From NCBI GenBank assembly GCA_031268215.1, contig JAIRXP010000038.1:1-34222 (forward strand): DNA of 34,222 bases. The letters run 5' to 3'. The notes beneath the pieces were generated by a model. The model saw only the letters and a list, made by a program, of their open reading frames with translations. It ran no database searches and was not told where the DNA came from. This DNA is from Bifidobacteriaceae bacterium. GTDB taxonomy: Bacteria; Actinomycetota; Actinomycetes; Actinomycetales; WQXJ01. How positions within the stretch are numbered: position 1 is the stretch's first letter; the number at the start of each line of letters is the position of its first letter. A program made the translations under genes and the position numbers. Positions 1 through 8,200 of the stretch are shown one piece after another.

Positions 1-134
1 AATCAACCGCCGTGAACCAACGACGACGGACTATGATCAGAACTGGAGGACACCCGTCCTCCCTGGTGAACCGAGGAATTCGGCCCTAATCCAAGCCAGT
101 CGGTAGCGACCGGAAGGGCCCAGAAGGCCCCCGG

Positions 135-167
135 AGGTCGGAGGTTCAAGTCCTCCCTCCGCGGCCA
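135..167 (+). tRNA. tRNA 3' end only (variable loop, T arm, acceptor strand, CCA); 5' half not found
   Basis: Variable loop AGGTC (135-139) is followed by a perfect T arm, GGAGG TTCAAGT CCTCC (140-156), then a 7-nt acceptor 3' strand CTCCGCG, a discriminator G and an encoded CCA (165-167). The matching 5' acceptor strand would be CGCGGAG, and it does not occur between 1 and 135. The bases before the variable loop do not form a normal 7-nt anticodon loop. This is therefore either a displaced tRNA 3' end left at the edge of an integrated element (an att site), or the 3' exon of an intron-containing tRNA whose 5' exon lies outside the window. The acceptor strand is similar to that of actinobacterial initiator tRNA. 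The tRNA-like nature is fairly clear; a functional tRNA is not supported. Confidence 0.4.
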
Positions 168-179
168 TATGCGCAGGTC

Positions 180-205
180 AGAGGCCCGGAGAAGTCCGGG
201 CCTCT
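180..205 (+). terminator. Strong hairpin just after the tRNA-like end
   Basis: An 11-bp perfect stem, AGAGGCCCGGA / TCCGGGCCTCT, closes a GAAG tetraloop and is followed by TGGTGTTT. Its place 12 nt after the encoded CCA fits a transcription terminator for a tRNA transcript. The T-tract is weak, as is common in GC-rich actinobacteria. Confidence 0.55.
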
Positions 206-283
206 GGTGTTTCCGGACTCAGGCGTCCATTTGCTCTCCACTTTGAACTCGGTCAGTGGGGTCCTGCACGGGCGGCGTGACCA

Positions 284-785
284 GTGGTTGGCTTTGCCTG
301 TCGCGCCCGCGTGGTACTGGGTGCCGGGGTGGTGGTGTACGTGACAATGGAGACCATGCAGCCGACTGCTACCGCCCTAGCGGAGCTGCTGGGAGCCGCG
401 CACAACGTCAGCCGCCAAGTCCAGCTCTTCACCGCCGTCGGGGTCGGTAGGTTTGCTCATGACGGCATCCGCTATCTGCCGTACCTGCCCAAAGGTACGC
501 GGCTGGTTCCACAGGAAGTTCTGACTCCTAAAGGCCGCAATTACCGGGTTACCAGCAGGGAGCAAACGCTCATCGACTGCCACCTGCGTCGCTCACAGCG
601 TGTGCGCCCGTCTGGGCTGGATGTTGGATGTCAAGCGAGACCCGTGGCGGGTGGCAGACGAGACGCTGGCAACCGAGAAGGCAGTCAGCTTGCTCCCGGC
701 ATGTTGCGATGGTGGCTCGTGGTCAGCGCCAGAACTGGTTGCGGCAGTTCCACTTGACCTGAAGGAGGTGTCCGATGCCGTTTGA
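284..785 (+). pseudogene. Frameshifted AbiEi-like transcriptional regulator/antitoxin remnant
   Basis: One frame (to about 590) encodes a region containing LPKGTRLVPQEVLT and YRVTSREQTLIDC, which resembles the AbiEi-type antitoxins and related regulators of actinobacteria. Downstream of about 595 the sensible continuation, with CARLGWMLDVKRDPWRVADE and ending KEVSDAV, lies in another frame and stops at 783-785. A single-base indel near 590-605 would join the two. The start is not clear; several in-frame candidates lie before the motif at about 355. The stop overlaps the start of the next gene (775), so the two were probably one operon. The family assignment is by eye and moderate; the frame break is directly visible. 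It is probably not functional. Confidence 0.4.
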
Positions 786-1173
786 ACTGACGCTGGATGA
801 GTCCGGCCGGGTTTCGCAAACCGAGGGCAAGACCCGAGAGTACAAGCTGAATCTGGCGTCTAAGGACCGGGTGTTGCAGGCCGTGGTGGCGTTCGCCAAT
901 TCGGCTGGCGGCGAGTCGTCATCCCGTAACCTGGTGCTGGCACGGATCTTCAGAGAGTTGGATCTGATTGAGGAGTGGGGGACAGGAATCCCAGAGGTCG
1001 TTCGGTCACTCGACGCCGTTGGTCTGCCGGAGCCGGACTTCTACCAGCGCCGCGAACGGATTCGGATCACCGTCCACATCCAGAACCACGATCCCTTGAA
1101 ATACCGAGTCCAGGATAATCTGGGCAACGCGACAACTCAGGAACACCAAGGCGAGCAGCGGGTAGGTGCCTGA
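775..1173 (+). pseudogene. Internally deleted AlbA_2 (Schlafen-like) ATP-binding regulator
   Basis: The first roughly 46 residues contain TEGKTREYKLNLASK and VLQAVVAFANSAGG, the start of the AlbA_2 DNA-binding domain of COG2865-type regulators. The next residues jump to SRNLVLARIFRELDLIEEWGTGIPEV and GLPEPDFYQRRERIRITV, which belong to the C-terminal HATPase-like region of the same family. These proteins are normally about 400-500 residues; this reading frame has 132. The middle has been deleted in frame at about 910-915. A good Shine-Dalgarno (GAAGGAGGTG) precedes the ATG at 775. It overlaps the AbiEi-like remnant, and both are decaying. A short functional product is possible but unlikely. 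Confidence 0.6.
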
Positions 1174-1867
1174 GTGCCCAAGCTGGGTGCCCAAGTATCG
1201 GACCGAATGCGGCATCGGGCGGCACCCAACGAAACGCTTGAACGGCTAACCGAAGGGCGTGGCCCGGTCGCGGTGATCGGCGCTCGCCGGGTCTTGTCAA
1301 TGGAGGTGAGGGATCAGGATCGGTTTGGGCTCCTCGGGCTACCGGGGCAGTCCGGCCGCCTCCGCGAACACGGGTCGCCGAAGTCGACGCGCGGTAGCAG
1401 GGTCGCCATAGCCGCGGATTCGCCGGCAGCGCAGGCCAGCAGCCTGGCCGCACCGGGCTAGCGCGACCGGCGCATCTTCTCTTTCCATGAGTGGATCGTG
1501 TTGGCAGCGTTCGCGTACTTTGGTGTGGGCAGAGCCCTTGAGTTGGCCGATGCCGCAGCCTCCAGCTTGCGGGATCCGGTACCGTCAGACAAGACCGAGA
1601 TTTCCGCACATAAGGGGAGTAATGACTCCGCATAGGGCTCGTCTGAAGCGCTTGTGCGGCATCGTCGAACTCGGCACTGATCACCCGGATCGAATTGGCT
1701 CCGCTGGCCGACTGCCCTTAGCGCAACCATCGACGATGGCGGCCGGCCGCCGGTGGCCCTCACAAGACTCTCAGGCGTATCCGGCGGCGCGTCGCTTGGT
1801 GCGGTCGGCTAGTATTTGGGGTGCCCGTCCGGGTTCAGTTCCTATCCCCCCGACAGGATCCACTGTA
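1174..1867. other. Gene-poor stretch with short coding remnants
   Basis: I find no convincing complete gene here. A reading frame without a start (about 1462-1638, plus strand) encodes a peptide containing FSFHEWIVLAAFAYFGVGRA and ELADAAASSL, which looks like a protein-derived fragment, but I cannot assign a family. The helicase frame is open upstream to 1487, but its residues before 1868 look random. The stretch continues the decayed strip that begins at the left edge. Confidence 0.35.
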
Positions 1868-4800
1868 GTGCTCGTTGTTCACGCCTTCTGGTCGGCTAGC
1901 ACAGGACTAAACCTGTGGGCCGAGGACTCCGATAGACCCGTCAGCTCGCGGTCACAGGCGTTCCGCGCCGCGCGGCTCCACCCGTTCGCGCTGCCGGCCG
2001 AGGAAATCGCCGCGGATGTCGCGGCACAAACGATAGGTGGGGCAGGCCCCGCCGCCGCTATAGGTAGCGCCATACTGCTGCTTCCCTCGTTCAAGATGGC
2101 GCCCCTCGACTCGCCGGAATTGGTTCGGCGCCGCCCGCGCCAGGTCCGGCACGACCCTCCGGTTCTGGCCCGCTGGACCGTTCCGGTGGCCACATTCGAG
2201 CCTGCTCACGCCGCGGATCTGCTTGGTTCGGAATTCGCGGACAGACGAGAAGGGCAATCCCTGGACCACCTGCGCCAGGTCGCGGCGTTCGCCGAGGATC
2301 TGGCGGAACGCCGCCGCGTGCTGCCGCTCTTGGAGGCTGCGACTCCGGCGACCGGGGGCACCCGCGCCGAAGTCCCGGGCGGCTCCTTCCGCGCTCGTTG
2401 GGCCCCGGTTGTCCAGGGGCCAGACTTGACCACGTTCCAATCGCTGGCCGCGGCCTTGCCGCCGGTTGGCCGCGCCCAGGCAGCGTTTCCTTCCGACATG
2501 CGGGGCCAGTCTCCGAATTCGGTGGTGACGGCTTGCCTGGAGGCGCTGGTTGACTCCGCTGTCCGCGCCCGCCTGCGCCGTGCCCAGGTGGATCTGGTCC
2601 GCAGTCTGCCGCCGCTGCGGGGTCGCCGCCCGGCCCAGCCGCCGGCCGCCGAGGCCTGGCTCGCCGCGTTGACCAGCGCGGACGGGATCTTCACGGCGGA
2701 TCTGGCCGAGGCGGACCAGTTGACTCGGTCGCTGGCCCCCTGGGAGGACCTGCTGGAAGCCCGCGTCGGTCCAGCTCGCCTACTGCTGCGCGTGGTGGAG
2801 CCGTCGCGCCCGCAAGAGCGCGGCGAGCGGACCTACGATGCCGCCGGCGGACCGGGCGCGACGGTCGACACGTCCGTACACGCCAAGCGCGAGGACAATC
2901 CCTCCGGCGGCCCAGGCGCCGGGCCCTGGAGAATCGAGTTCCTCCTCCAGTCCGCTGAGGATCCGTCGCTTCAACTGCCGGCCGCCAGCCTGTGGCATGG
3001 CCAACAGGCATTGGCCCGTTGGCTCGACCGGCCGGACGAGTTGCTCCTGACAGAGCTGGGCAAGGCCTCGGCGGTCTACCCGGCGTTGGCCGAGGCTCTC
3101 CACCAGGCCCGTCCTGAGTGTTTGGAATTGGACGATGACCGCCTGGTCCTTTTCCTTAGCGAGAGCGCCCCACTCCTGGCCCAGGCCGGATTCGCGGTTC
3201 TGGTGCCGTCCTGGTGGACGGCCCGTTCCACGTTCGGCCTCCACGGCCACGCCGCCTCCCCACCGGAACGGGGGAGCGCCGGCTCGTTCTCGCGGGAATC
3301 GATTTGCCAGTTCAATTGGCGGTTGGCGCTGGGAGAGCAGCCCCTGACGGAAGAGGAATTGGCCCTGCTGGCGGAGGCGAAGACGCCGCTGGTGCGGCTG
3401 CGCGGTACGTGGGTGGCCTTTGACCAGGCCAGATTGGCCCGCGCACTGGCCTTTGTACGCACGCAAGGAGAGACGGAGTTGTCCGCGGCGGACGTGATAG
3501 GGCTGGCTGCGGCTCACCCCGATGATTTGGACTTACCGGCGCCGGTCACCGGCATAGAGGCCGATGGCGCTCTGGGCGCCCTCCTGGCAGGCCGCGCCGA
3601 CCATACGGTTGAGCCGGTTTCCCCACCGGACTGGTTCGCCGCTGAATTGCGCCCCTATCAAGAGCGTGGATTGGCGTGGCTGGCATTCTTGTCCAAGTTA
3701 GGGATGGGGGCTTGCTTGGCGGACGACATGGGCTTGGGCAAGACTGTGCAGCTACTGGCCCTCGAAGCGGCAGAGCGCGCCGCCGCTGGGGTTGACGCGG
3801 ACGGTGCGACGGACGGTGCGACGGACGGTGACGCGGATAGAGGGACGGACACGACGGCATCGGACACCGAAAAACTCAAGCCCACCCTGGTGGTGTGCCC
3901 CATGTCGCTGGTCGGCAACTGGCAGCGTGAGGCAGCGCGCTTCGCGCCGAAGCTACGGGTCTACGCCCATCACGGCGCGGGCCGGTCACGAGGCAAGCAG
4001 TTGGCGCGGACCCTGGTGGGCGTGGACCTGGCGCTGACCACCTACCAAACGGCCATGCGGGACGCGGACGACCTGGCGGCGGTGGAATGGCGGCGGGTGG
4101 TCTTGGACGAGGCGCAGGCGATCAAGAACTCGAACTCGCAGGCCGCGAAGACGGCCCGGCGGCTGCGCGGCGACCAGCGGGTGGCACTGACGGGTACGCC
4201 GGTGGAGAACCGGCTGGCGGAATTACGGTCCATCATGGACTTCCTGAACCCGGGAATCCTCGGGTCGGCGGAGCGGTTCCGCGAACGCTTTGGCCGGCCC
4301 ATCGAACGGTACAGCGACCCTGACGCCGCCGGCCAGCTCAGAACCATCACCAGGCCTTATGTCTTGCGGCGGCTGAAGACGGACAAGTCTGTGATCGACG
4401 ACCTGCCGGAGAAGATCGAGATGAACGAGCCGTGCATACTGACACCGGAACAAGCCAGCCTCTACCAGGCGGTGGTGATCGACATGATGGAGGAGATCGA
4501 CCAGGCGGAGGGCATGGAGCGCCGGGCTAAGGTGCTGGCCGCCATGACTAAGCTGAAACAAATCTGCAACCATCCGGCGCAGTTCCTGCACCAGGGGCCA
4601 GCCGCGGCGCGGCGTTCAGGCAAAGTTGTGCGGCTGATGGAAATCCTCGCGGAGTTGATCGCGGAGGGTGACAAGGCCCTGCTATTCACCCAGTTCACCG
4701 AGTTCGGCGGCCTCCTGGTCGAGGAGATCGCGGAGCGGTTTGGATTCAAGCCGCTGTTCCTGCACGGGTCCCTGTCCCGGGTGCGCCGCGAGGAGATGGT

Positions 4801-5155
4801 GGCGGCGTTCCAATCCGGGGACGGCCCGCCGTTGTTCGTCCTATCCCTGAAGGCGGGCGGAACCGGCCTGAACCTTACCGCCGCGAACCATGTAATCCAC
4901 GTGGACCGGTGGTGGAACCCCGCCGTGGAGAATCAAGCCACTGACCGGGCGTTCCGGATTGGGCAGAAGCGCGGTGTGCAGGTTCGCAAGTTCGTCACTC
5001 AGGGCACACTGGAGGAGAAGATCGACGCGATGATCGAAGACAAGAAGGCGCTGGCGGACATGGTGGTGGGAGGCGGCGAGGGTTGGTTGACCGAGCTTTC
5101 GACCGCCAACCTGCGCGACTTGTTTGCCCTGACCGAAGGGGCTGTCGGTGAGTGA
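1868..5155 (+). CDS. SNF2-family DEAD/DEAH-box helicase (HelZ-like)
   Basis: A 1095-residue SNF2 ATPase expected to translocate on DNA or remodel DNA-protein complexes in the cytoplasm. The frame is open from 1487, but the GTG at 1868 is preferred: AGGA lies 9 nt upstream and the protein then begins LVVHAFWSAS, as actinobacterial HelZ-like helicases do. The N-terminal half matches a SNF2-associated region. Motif I is DDMGLGKT (residues 619-626), motif II is DEAQ (from 747) rather than DEAH, and motif III is LTGTPVENRL. The C-terminal RecA lobe has GGTGLNLTAANHVIHVDRWW and an arginine-finger motif, ATDRAFRIGQ. A hydrophilic Asp/Thr/Gly-rich insert (3780-3870) built from a short DNA repeat lies after motif I. 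It overlaps the SWIM gene by 8 nt, so the two are probably co-translated. Confidence 0.93.
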   Translation: MLVVHAFWSASTGLNLWAEDSDRPVSSRSQAFRAARLHPFALPAEEIAADVAAQTIGGAGPAAAIGSAILLLPSFKMAPLDSPELVRRRPRQVRHDPPVLARWTVPVATFEPAHAADLLGSEFADRREGQSLDHLRQVAAFAEDLAERRRVLPLLEAATPATGGTRAEVPGGSFRARWAPVVQGPDLTTFQSLAAALPPVGRAQAAFPSDMRGQSPNSVVTACLEALVDSAVRARLRRAQVDLVRSLPPLRGRRPAQPPAAEAWLAALTSADGIFTADLAEADQLTRSLAPWEDLLEARVGPARLLLRVVEPSRPQERGERTYDAAGGPGATVDTSVHAKREDNPSGGPGAGPWRIEFLLQSAEDPSLQLPAASLWHGQQALARWLDRPDELLLTELGKASAVYPALAEALHQARPECLELDDDRLVLFLSESAPLLAQAGFAVLVPSWWTARSTFGLHGHAASPPERGSAGSFSRESICQFNWRLALGEQPLTEEELALLAEAKTPLVRLRGTWVAFDQARLARALAFVRTQGETELSAADVIGLAAAHPDDLDLPAPVTGIEADGALGALLAGRADHTVEPVSPPDWFAAELRPYQERGLAWLAFLSKLGMGACLADDMGLGKTVQLLALEAAERAAAGVDADGATDGATDGDADRGTDTTASDTEKLKPTLVVCPMSLVGNWQREAARFAPKLRVYAHHGAGRSRGKQLARTLVGVDLALTTYQTAMRDADDLAAVEWRRVVLDEAQAIKNSNSQAAKTARRLRGDQRVALTGTPVENRLAELRSIMDFLNPGILGSAERFRERFGRPIERYSDPDAAGQLRTITRPYVLRRLKTDKSVIDDLPEKIEMNEPCILTPEQASLYQAVVIDMMEEIDQAEGMERRAKVLAAMTKLKQICNHPAQFLHQGPAAARRSGKVVRLMEILAELIAEGDKALLFTQFTEFGGLLVEEIAERFGFKPLFLHGSLSRVRREEMVAAFQSGDGPPLFVLSLKAGGTGLNLTAANHVIHVDRWWNPAVENQATDRAFRIGQKRGVQVRKFVTQGTLEEKIDAMIEDKKALADMVVGGGEGWLTELSTANLRDLFALTEGAVGE

Positions 5156-5951
5156 CTGGCGCGGGTGGTATCCGCCCTCGAGCCCCATTCGGGTGGAAGG
5201 TGGCATCAAAGCGCGCTCCAAGCGCGGCGGGATAGGTGAGAGTTGGTGGTCGGGGCGCTTCATCGCGGTGCTCGAATCCTTCGGCATGGGCTCGCGGCTG
5301 ACCCGTGGCAAGAACTACGCCCGTCGCGGCCAGGTGTTGGACTTGCGGGTTGAGGCGGGCTCTGTGACGGCGGACGTTCAAGGATCGCGGCCCAGACCTT
5401 ACCGGGTTCGGATTGGCTTGAGCGCGTTCGGCAAGGCCGAATGGGGCCAGGTGATAGAGGCGCTGTCGCAGGATGCCTGGTATACGGCGAAGCTCTTGGC
5501 CGGCGAGATGCCAGAGGAAATCGTCGGCTTGTTCGAGTCCCTGGGATTGAACCTGTTCCCAGCCAAGTCTGGCGATCTGACCATGGATTGCTCATGCCCA
5601 GACTGGTCCGTGCCGTGCAAACACCTGGCGGCGGTGTTCTACCTGCTCGCGGAGCGCTTCGACGAGGATCCATTCGAGGTGTTGGGATGGCGCGGCCGGG
5701 ACAGGGAAGAGCTGCTCGACGCGTTGTCCGCGGCGCGCGTCGGCTCGGTGCCGGCGGATCGCGAAGACGTTCCAGACCCGGTGGCTCCCCTGTCTGGGTG
5801 TCTTGAGCGCTATTGGGATATGCCCGCTCCGGTGGCGCGGGCCGCCCCGGTCCACGCCCCGGCCGAGGCTCTGCTGGCCCAACTGCCACCCATAGGATTG
5901 GCGGTGCGCCGTGCGCCTCTGGCTGAGGCGCTGCGCGCCGCCTACCGGTGA
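5148..5951 (+). CDS. SWIM zinc-finger protein
   Basis: A 267-residue protein with a canonical SWIM motif, CxCx6CxH (Cys148, Cys150, Cys157, His159, within CSCPDWSVPCKHLAAVFYLL), which binds one zinc ion and is thought to bind DNA or protein. The GTG start at 5148 overlaps the end of the SNF2 helicase gene by 8 nt. SWIM proteins commonly sit next to SNF2 helicases of this type and are taken to be their partners. Residues after about 185 are Pro/Ala-rich and less structured. The gene end overlaps the convergent surface-protein gene by 10 nt. Confidence 0.9.
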   Translation: MSDWRGWYPPSSPIRVEGGIKARSKRGGIGESWWSGRFIAVLESFGMGSRLTRGKNYARRGQVLDLRVEAGSVTADVQGSRPRPYRVRIGLSAFGKAEWGQVIEALSQDAWYTAKLLAGEMPEEIVGLFESLGLNLFPAKSGDLTMDCSCPDWSVPCKHLAAVFYLLAERFDEDPFEVLGWRGRDREELLDALSAARVGSVPADREDVPDPVAPLSGCLERYWDMPAPVARAAPVHAPAEALLAQLPPIGLAVRRAPLAEALRAAYR

Positions 5952-7999
5952 CCCCAGCTACGCGACGAGCGCAGCAGGACCAGACCGGACATCAGGGCGA
6001 TGAGCGCGGCCCAAAGCGCAGGCATCGCTCCCGGTGCGCCGGTCAAAGGTAGGTCGCTGTTCGCTGCGAGCGTCGGCTCGGGCTTGGGGGCACTCGCCCC
6101 TGGATCAGCCACTGTCAAACTGACATCGAAGCTGGCGATGATCCCATTTGAGCCAGACACCGTGACTGTCGCGGTGTAGGCGCCAGACGGCAAGCCGGCC
6201 ACGGGCAGAACGGTGAAAGAAGCATCACCACTGGCCGCGATACTGTTCAGCGAGCCGCTAGACAGCGCGAAGGCGGATGGGTTCGCGCCGGACATCGCCA
6301 CCGTCAGCGGGCCAGTCGGGTTGGTGCCGGTGTTTGTCACCAAGACCGGCCTGGCCGTCGCATCGCCCGGGTCATACCCGCGGGTCAGGCCGGGGAAGGC
6401 GTAGGGGCTCGTCACGGACAGCGTGACGGCATATGGGGTGGTGATGTCGAATCTGGCGTCGGGGTTCGGCGCCACTGCGAGGTCTTGGCCGCCAAGCAGC
6501 GCGGTGCCCGGTACCGTCAGGGCGAGCGGCGCTGTCGCGGTTGCCGTAGGCGTGCCCGCGAAGCTGACCGTGACGGTTTGGGACCCTGCCGCACCGTTGG
6601 CCGATGCCGTCAATCCGGTTGGGAGCGACGCGAACCACCCAGCGATGTCGTGACCGGTGAACGCGGCTGAGAGTACGGCATCGTGCAACGTGATTACGGC
6701 GGTCTGCCCGGAAGGCAGCGTCAACCCTGGAACGCCGGTGATAATGGCATCCGCGACCGTCGCGGAACCGACTGGCGCCAGGTCGAACTTGGCGTATCTG
6801 ATCGAGTTGGCGGGCGCGAAGGCCGGGTCTGCCGGGTAGAAGAAGCGGTCTGAGCCGGACGCCTGCGGCACGCCGTTTGTCCAGTAGGCGTAGCGTGCGG
6901 GAGTCAACGACATGGACGCCGAACCGATCGCGAACGCGCCGCCCACAGCAGTCACCTGGCCACCGCCAATCGTCAACATCCCGCTGCCCGTGCGAATGCC
7001 AACTCCAACCTGGCCGCCGGTCGCCGTCACGGTGCCGCCGCTGATGTCGATGGTCACTCCCGCGCCTGACATCGCTGCCCCTATGCCAGCGCCATAATCG
7101 CCGCCGACCGCGTCAACAGCGCCGCCCGAGATGACGACATTCCCGGCGGTGGTCGCATCGTAGCCAGCGCCTATACCGGCGGTGCGCAGTCCGCTGGTGG
7201 CGGTCACCGCGCCGCCCGTGACTGTCACGGCCCCGGCGCCTCCATACCAGCCGCCGCCGATACCGGCGCTGCGTTCGTTTCCTTCGGCGGCGACCGTGCC
7301 GCCGTTGATCGTGGTCGTGCCGCCGGAGCCTTGCAGGCCACCGCCGATGCCTGCACCGTTGAGGCCGCCGACTGCGCTGACATGGCCGCCATTTACGGTT
7401 ACGGTCCCGCCGGCGCCGTACTGGCCGCCGCCAATCCCGGCAGCCTCCCGGCCTCCGGTCGCCGCGATGGTTCCGCCGTTGATCGTGATGTCTCCGGCAG
7501 GGGCGAACCGGTAACCGCCGATCCCGGCGCCTCTTTGGCCGCCGACGGCCGCCAAGGAACCCGTGCTGGCGGCGGTGATCGTCAACTCTGTGCCGACCTC
7601 CACCGCTATGCCGGCCGCCGAGTCCGCCGCTGTCAGCGTATTGGTGCCGGTCAAAGTCAAATCGACGGCCGCGCCGGGCTTAACGGCCAGCGGAGAGCCC
7701 GCGCCAGCGCCGCTGCGGTCTATCGACACCCCGTCCAAGGTGAGTTCAGCCCTCACGCCGGCGGCCACCACTACCTGCTCAGTGGTGAAGGTCAGGCCGG
7801 GCGCCATCGAGATCGTGTACGTGCCGCCTTCGGTTACAGTCAAGCAACCGCTGGCATAGCTCCAGTCGGTGCCCTCGTTTCCGCCCGTGACCGCGAAGTC
7901 GCCCGGTCCCGCCCACGTCGCTGGCGCCGCCATGCCCGCCATCGCGACCCCCAAGATCGCTGCCGCCGCGAGTGCTCTGGTCCGCCGTTTTCTCGCCAT
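5942..7999 (-). CDS. LPXTG-anchored beta-helical surface protein
   Basis: A 685-residue secreted wall protein. It has a Sec signal peptide (RKRR, hydrophobic stretch, AxA near residue 30) and a C-terminal sortase signal: LPLTG at about residue 650, a hydrophobic segment, then RSSRSWGHR. The middle holds about seven copies of a 29-residue repeat with the core AGIGGG and a Gly-Gly-x-Val-x-Ala turn pattern, typical of right-handed beta-helix or carbohydrate-binding repeat proteins. Ig-like beta domains follow, including ALTVPGTALLGGQ and PVLVTNTGTN. The start is supported by GAAAGGGA upstream of the ATG at 7999. It is probably an adhesin or polysaccharide-binding protein; the ligand is unknown. 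Confidence 0.85.
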   Translation of the reverse strand: MARKRRTRALAAAAILGVAMAGMAAPATWAGPGDFAVTGGNEGTDWSYASGCLTVTEGGTYTISMAPGLTFTTEQVVVAAGVRAELTLDGVSIDRSGAGAGSPLAVKPGAAVDLTLTGTNTLTAADSAAGIAVEVGTELTITAASTGSLAAVGGQRGAGIGGYRFAPAGDITINGGTIAATGGREAAGIGGGQYGAGGTVTVNGGHVSAVGGLNGAGIGGGLQGSGGTTTINGGTVAAEGNERSAGIGGGWYGGAGAVTVTGGAVTATSGLRTAGIGAGYDATTAGNVVISGGAVDAVGGDYGAGIGAAMSGAGVTIDISGGTVTATGGQVGVGIRTGSGMLTIGGGQVTAVGGAFAIGSASMSLTPARYAYWTNGVPQASGSDRFFYPADPAFAPANSIRYAKFDLAPVGSATVADAIITGVPGLTLPSGQTAVITLHDAVLSAAFTGHDIAGWFASLPTGLTASANGAAGSQTVTVSFAGTPTATATAPLALTVPGTALLGGQDLAVAPNPDARFDITTPYAVTLSVTSPYAFPGLTRGYDPGDATARPVLVTNTGTNPTGPLTVAMSGANPSAFALSSGSLNSIAASGDASFTVLPVAGLPSGAYTATVTVSGSNGIIASFDVSLTVADPGASAPKPEPTLAANSDLPLTGAPGAMPALWAALIALMSGLVLLRSSRSWGHR

Positions 8000-8102
8000 T
8001 GTTGATGGTCCCTTTCCGTCTGCGTGGTTGATCGCCGGGAGTGACGGCCCTCGGAAACGCCTGGGCCCCCTGGCAATCTTCTGAGGCTAATCCGCGCCGG
8101 GA

Positions 8103-8134
8103 GCCCCTCCGGGGCGATAACGGGACCGTTACCG
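8103..8134 (-). promoter_or_regulatory. Two adjacent hairpins upstream of the surface-protein gene
   Basis: GCCCC-TCC-GGGGC (8103-8115) abuts CGATAACGG-GA-CCGTTACCG (8115-8134, one wobble pair). They lie about 105 nt before the start of the LPLTG protein gene, where its mRNA leader or promoter should be, and also beyond the end of the vapC gene, which is transcribed towards them. They could be an operator, a leader structure, or a terminator for the toxin operon. No riboswitch class was recognised. Confidence 0.3.
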
Positions 8135-8200
8135 GTCTGGGAGTGCTTGTCTGCCGGTCTCGGTTAAAGGCTTCGCGGTGAGCGGCTTGGTCACGGCGTG

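Noticed and set aside
1..167. tmRNA, tRNA-Sec or RNase P RNA
   Set aside because: The 3' end is tRNA-like, but no tmRNA tag or ends, no UCA anticodon arm with an 8-bp acceptor, and no RNase P core were found.
1067..1684. Long minus-strand open frame
   Set aside because: Arg/Pro-rich, no recognisable domain, and it crosses the AlbA_2 remnant; typical shadow frame in GC-rich DNA.
1487..1867. N-terminal extension of the SNF2 helicase frame
   Set aside because: Residues before the GTG at 1868 are not helicase-like, whereas the 1868 start gives the family N-terminus and has an AGGA 9 nt upstream.
2780..3517. Minus-strand frame of 245 codons opposite the helicase
   Set aside because: Composition of a shadow frame, fully inside a well-supported gene.
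6950..7560. CRISPR-like or DNA repeat array
   Set aside because: The 87-bp periodicity is in frame and explained by protein repeats of a surface protein.
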